A DNA stretch of 15,506 nt from Candidatus Parcubacteria bacterium. Its GTDB lineage: Bacteria > Patescibacteriota > Minisyncoccia > Phycocordibacterales > UBA1006. Numbering within the stretch: position 1 is the stretch's first letter; every line of letters begins with the position of its first letter. Below the pieces are notes generated by a model. It did not search any database. It was not told the DNA's origin and saw nothing but the letters and a program-made list of their open reading frames with translations. Location of the stretch: positions 1 to 15,506 of the forward strand of contig JALVPH010000030.1 of assembly GCA_027031875.1 (NCBI GenBank), written 5' to 3'. Below, piece after piece: positions 13,619 through 15,506 of this stretch. The translations under genes were made by a program, and so were the position numbers.

Positions 13619-13647
13619 AAAAAACACCGCTTTATGTGGTGTTTTTT
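13619..13647 (+). terminator. Intrinsic terminator of the tuf-rplB operon
   Basis: AAAAAACACCGC / GTGGTGTTTTTT forms a 12-bp stem with one G-T pair and a TTTAT loop, ending in six T. It lies 14 bp after the rplB stop and before the transporter's own promoter, so the ribosomal operon ends here. Confidence 0.88.
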
Positions 13648-13679
13648 ATGTTCTCAATATGATGAGAGATGGGGGGAGG

Positions 13680-13707
13680 ATGACTTTCCACTCATATCGG
13701 CTATACT
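13680..13707 (+). promoter_or_regulatory. Promoter for the amino-acid transporter gene, leaderless type
   Basis: -35-like ATGACT (13680-13685), 16-nt spacer, -10 TATACT (13702-13707), then 7 nt to the ATG at 13715. Confidence 0.5.
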
Positions 13708-13714
13708 CTCAGCT

Positions 13715-14983
13715 ATGAAGCAAGAAAAGAAACTCAACCTCTTCGAAACAATGGCAATTGCCATTGGAACAATGATCGGCGCGAGTATTTTTTCCATTTT
13801 TGGGCTAGGGGTACAGATTGCAGGGAAGTGGCTCCCTGTCGCATTCCTTCTCTCAGGAATCTACGCCTTTGCAGTTGCATATTCCTATGCAACATTAGGA
13901 GGGAAAATTATTTCTAATGAGGGACCGATGGCATTCATCTTTCGCGCGTTTGGAAAGAATACTTTTTCCGGAACGCTTTCGGTTCTTATGTGGTTGAGCT
14001 ACGTTGTATCAATTGCACTCTTTGCGAAAGGGTTTGCAGGTTACTTCCTACCACTCTTTCGTATTGCACCGGAGGGGAGCGCGTTCGTTATCACAGAGAT
14101 TACACTCATTCTCTTCTTTACTGCACTAAACTTTTTTGGGAGTAAAGCGGTGGGGAAGTCGGAATTTTGGATTGTGCTTGGAAAGCTTGCAATCCTCGCT
14201 ATATTCATCGTAGGCGGGGTATTCTCGATAAAGAAATCGCTTCTTCTCCCAGAGAGTTTCAACGGAACAGGGATTCTCAATGCATCACTCATCTTTTTCC
14301 TCTCGTATATGGGATTTGGTCTCGTGACGAACGCGTCGGAGAATGTGAAAGACCCTGAAAGGACAATTCCTCGTGCCATCTACTGGAGCATCGTCATTGT
14401 AATGATTTTCTACCTCCTCATCTCCCTCGTGACAATTGGGGGTCTCCCTATATCCGAGATTATCTCCGCACAAGAAAACGCACTCGCAGTCGCTGCACTT
14501 CCATTTTTAGGAACATTTGGTTTTCTCCTCGTGAGTGTGGGGGCTCTCCTCTCTACTTCATCAGCACTCAATGCAACAATTTTTGGTGGAGCGAATGTTG
14601 CGTATGCGCTCGCAAAAGATGGGGAACTTCCAAAGTTCTTTGAACGAAAGGTGTGGTTTGGCTCAATCGAGGGTCTCTACATCACCGTTGCAATCGGGAT
14701 ACTCCTTGACCTCTTTTTTGATCTCACTGCTGCCGCAAGTGTAACCGCAATTGTGTACACCGTTATCTACATCGCAGTTCTCTTCTCGCACCTAAAACTC
14801 GCGAAGCAGTATGGCGGAGAGAAGTGGCTCATTCGTATAAATACCATGCTCATTAGTTTTGTATTCTTCGCGCTTCTCGTGTATCAATGGAATCAGCATC
14901 GACTCGCATTCTACGTGAGTATTGCTCTCTTTCTTGGAGCTTTCCTTATGGAGTTTCTCTACTTCCGCTTTACACGAAGATAA
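13715..14983 (+). CDS. APC-superfamily amino-acid permease
   Basis: 422 residues with about 12 hydrophobic segments, the APC (LeuT-fold) pattern. The first segment carries IGTMIGASIFSIFG (17-30), a form of the conserved Gly-rich unwound helix that binds the substrate's carboxyl and amino groups. A later FLSYMGFGLVTNASENVKDPERTIPRAI block is the family's TM6 region and the loop after it, with the conserved Glu-Asn and Asp-Pro. FGGANVAYALAKDGELPKFF matches the cytosolic loop of APC carriers. The substrate cannot be set from the sequence; for a CPR cell with few biosynthetic genes, amino-acid uptake is reasonable. The reading frame is open upstream into rplB, but the chosen ATG follows a TATACT box and yields the family N-terminus. 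It ends at a bidirectional terminator. Confidence 0.92.
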   Translation: MKQEKKLNLFETMAIAIGTMIGASIFSIFGLGVQIAGKWLPVAFLLSGIYAFAVAYSYATLGGKIISNEGPMAFIFRAFGKNTFSGTLSVLMWLSYVVSIALFAKGFAGYFLPLFRIAPEGSAFVITEITLILFFTALNFFGSKAVGKSEFWIVLGKLAILAIFIVGGVFSIKKSLLLPESFNGTGILNASLIFFLSYMGFGLVTNASENVKDPERTIPRAIYWSIVIVMIFYLLISLVTIGGLPISEIISAQENALAVAALPFLGTFGFLLVSVGALLSTSSALNATIFGGANVAYALAKDGELPKFFERKVWFGSIEGLYITVAIGILLDLFFDLTAAASVTAIVYTVIYIAVLFSHLKLAKQYGGEKWLIRINTMLISFVFFALLVYQWNQHRLAFYVSIALFLGAFLMEFLYFRFTRR

Positions 14984-15015
14984 TTCACACAAGAGAAAGC
15001 GACGGAGGAGAAGTA

Positions 15016-15042
15016 GAAAAAAGGCGAATCTCGCCTTTTTTC
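15016..15042. terminator. Bidirectional intrinsic terminator
   Basis: GAAAAAAGGCGA-ATC-TCGCCTTTTTTC has 12 perfect base pairs with a 3-nt loop and T-runs in both directions. It directly abuts the stop codon of the RelA/SpoT-like gene on the - strand. Confidence 0.9.
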
Positions 15043-15506
15043 TTATCGCTTGAAAAACTTTTTAAAGATACCATCATCTTTCGTAGCACTTTGGATTCTC
15101 CTTCGCGCGAGACTCGTCTTTGCAAACTCAAGCCACTTCCGTGAAGGTTTTGCATTCTTGTTTGTAACAATCTCTACGATATCTCCATTCTGGAGTTCAG
15201 TTTTCAGTGCAGAGTGCTTTCCGTTAATTTTTGCCGCTTGCGCGTGATGTCCGATATCAGTATGAATTGCGTAAGCGAAATCAATTGCAGAAGCCCCCTT
15301 CGGAAGGTCGATTACGTCACCGAGTGGAGTGAAGACGAAGATGCGGTAGTCGAGGAAGTCATCGACGAGGTTTTTCATAAACTGTTGTTCATTCTCTGTG
15401 TGTTCTTGCGCCTCTTTGAGTTCCTGAATCCACTTAATCTCTTTTGATCCTCCGAGTTTGTAGAGACTGTGCGCGGCGGGTCCATACTCCGCATACTCGT
15501 GCATAT
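15043..15506 (-). CDS. RelA/SpoT-family (p)ppGpp synthetase/hydrolase, C-terminal part (5' end outside window)
   Basis: About 154 codons are visible; the reading frame stays open through the right edge, and the Met near the edge is internal. MHEYAEYGPAAHSLYK is the end of the synthetase domain (IAAHW is more usual). The segment RIFVFTPLGDVIDLPKGASAIDFAYAIHTDIGH...GDIVEIVTNKNAKPSRKWLEF is a complete TGS domain. The protein ends about 25 residues later (KTSLARRRIQ...FKKFFKR), so the helical, zinc-finger/conserved-Cys and ACT domains of full-length Rel are missing. The protein would make or degrade the stringent-response alarmone; whether hydrolase residues survive is not visible. The stop adjoins the terminator, so the truncation looks natural and not a contig artefact. 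Confidence 0.93.
   Translation of the reverse strand, partial: MHEYAEYGPAAHSLYKLGGSKEIKWIQELKEAQEHTENEQQFMKNLVDDFLDYRIFVFTPLGDVIDLPKGASAIDFAYAIHTDIGHHAQAAKINGKHSALKTELQNGDIVEIVTNKNAKPSRKWLEFAKTSLARRRIQSATKDDGIFKKFFKR

Noticed and set aside
13448-13714. N-terminal extension of the permease into rplB
   Set aside because: Those 89 codons are a shadow frame of rplB and cross its terminator; the family N-terminus and a promoter support the ATG at 13715.
1-15506. CRISPR array, transposase, integrase, toxin-antitoxin or defence genes
   Set aside because: No regularly spaced repeats with spacers and no encoded protein of these families was found on either strand.

Overview
The window looks like core-genome sequence from a Candidate Phyla Radiation (Patescibacteria) bacterium, most likely of the Parcubacteria/Paceibacteria type. 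This is an inference, not a database result. It rests on very compact gene packing, near-universal genes in an unusual order, ribosomal proteins with lysine-rich or short extensions, a membrane-anchored DsbA-like thioredoxin with a coiled-coil stalk, a MurA with Asp in place of the usual catalytic Cys, and a RelA-like protein that stops shortly after its TGS domain. TGA is used as a stop (first gene, smpB), which argues against the UGA-recoded CPR lineages. I see no phage, transposon, CRISPR or classical defence locus.

Layout, left to right. 1-500: small putative lipoprotein (+), converging on 504-800 type-B L31 (-). 885-957: tRNA-Thr(CGT) (+), its last base overlapping the stop codon of 957-1418 smpB (-). 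1476-2546: a CsoR/RcnR/FrmR-family regulator and a DsbA-like protein (+), separated by a perfect inverted repeat that overlaps a promoter. 2640-3977: murA (-). 4057-4146: tRNA-Ser(CGA) (-), preceded by a hairpin-rich 153-bp segment bounded by a 17-bp duplicate of the tRNA 5' region. 4401-7579: thiI and ftsH (+). 7593-8843: an HI0933-family flavoprotein (-). 8844-9408: a 565-bp intergenic region holding a TATAAARGACA repeat cluster, a strong promoter and a structured tuf leader. 9409-13605: tuf-rpsJ-rplC-rplD-rplW-rplB (+), with a perfect 19-bp stem-loop between rpsJ and rplC and a terminator directly after rplB. 13715-14983: APC-family amino-acid transporter (+). 15043 to the edge: 3' end of a RelA/SpoT-like gene (-).

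The genes are mostly translation (L31, SmpB, two tRNAs, ThiI, EF-Tu, S10, L3, L4, L23, L2), envelope and quality control (MurA, FtsH, DsbA-like) and stress signalling (RelA/SpoT). Two regulatory themes stand out. Many single genes have a TATACT-like -10 box ending only 6-10 nt before the start codon, implying leaderless mRNAs. By contrast the tuf/ribosomal-protein operon has a consensus promoter, a leader of about 200 nt with a multibranch fold and a possible terminator/antiterminator switch, and an internal stem-loop. The leader is my best candidate for an undescribed element.
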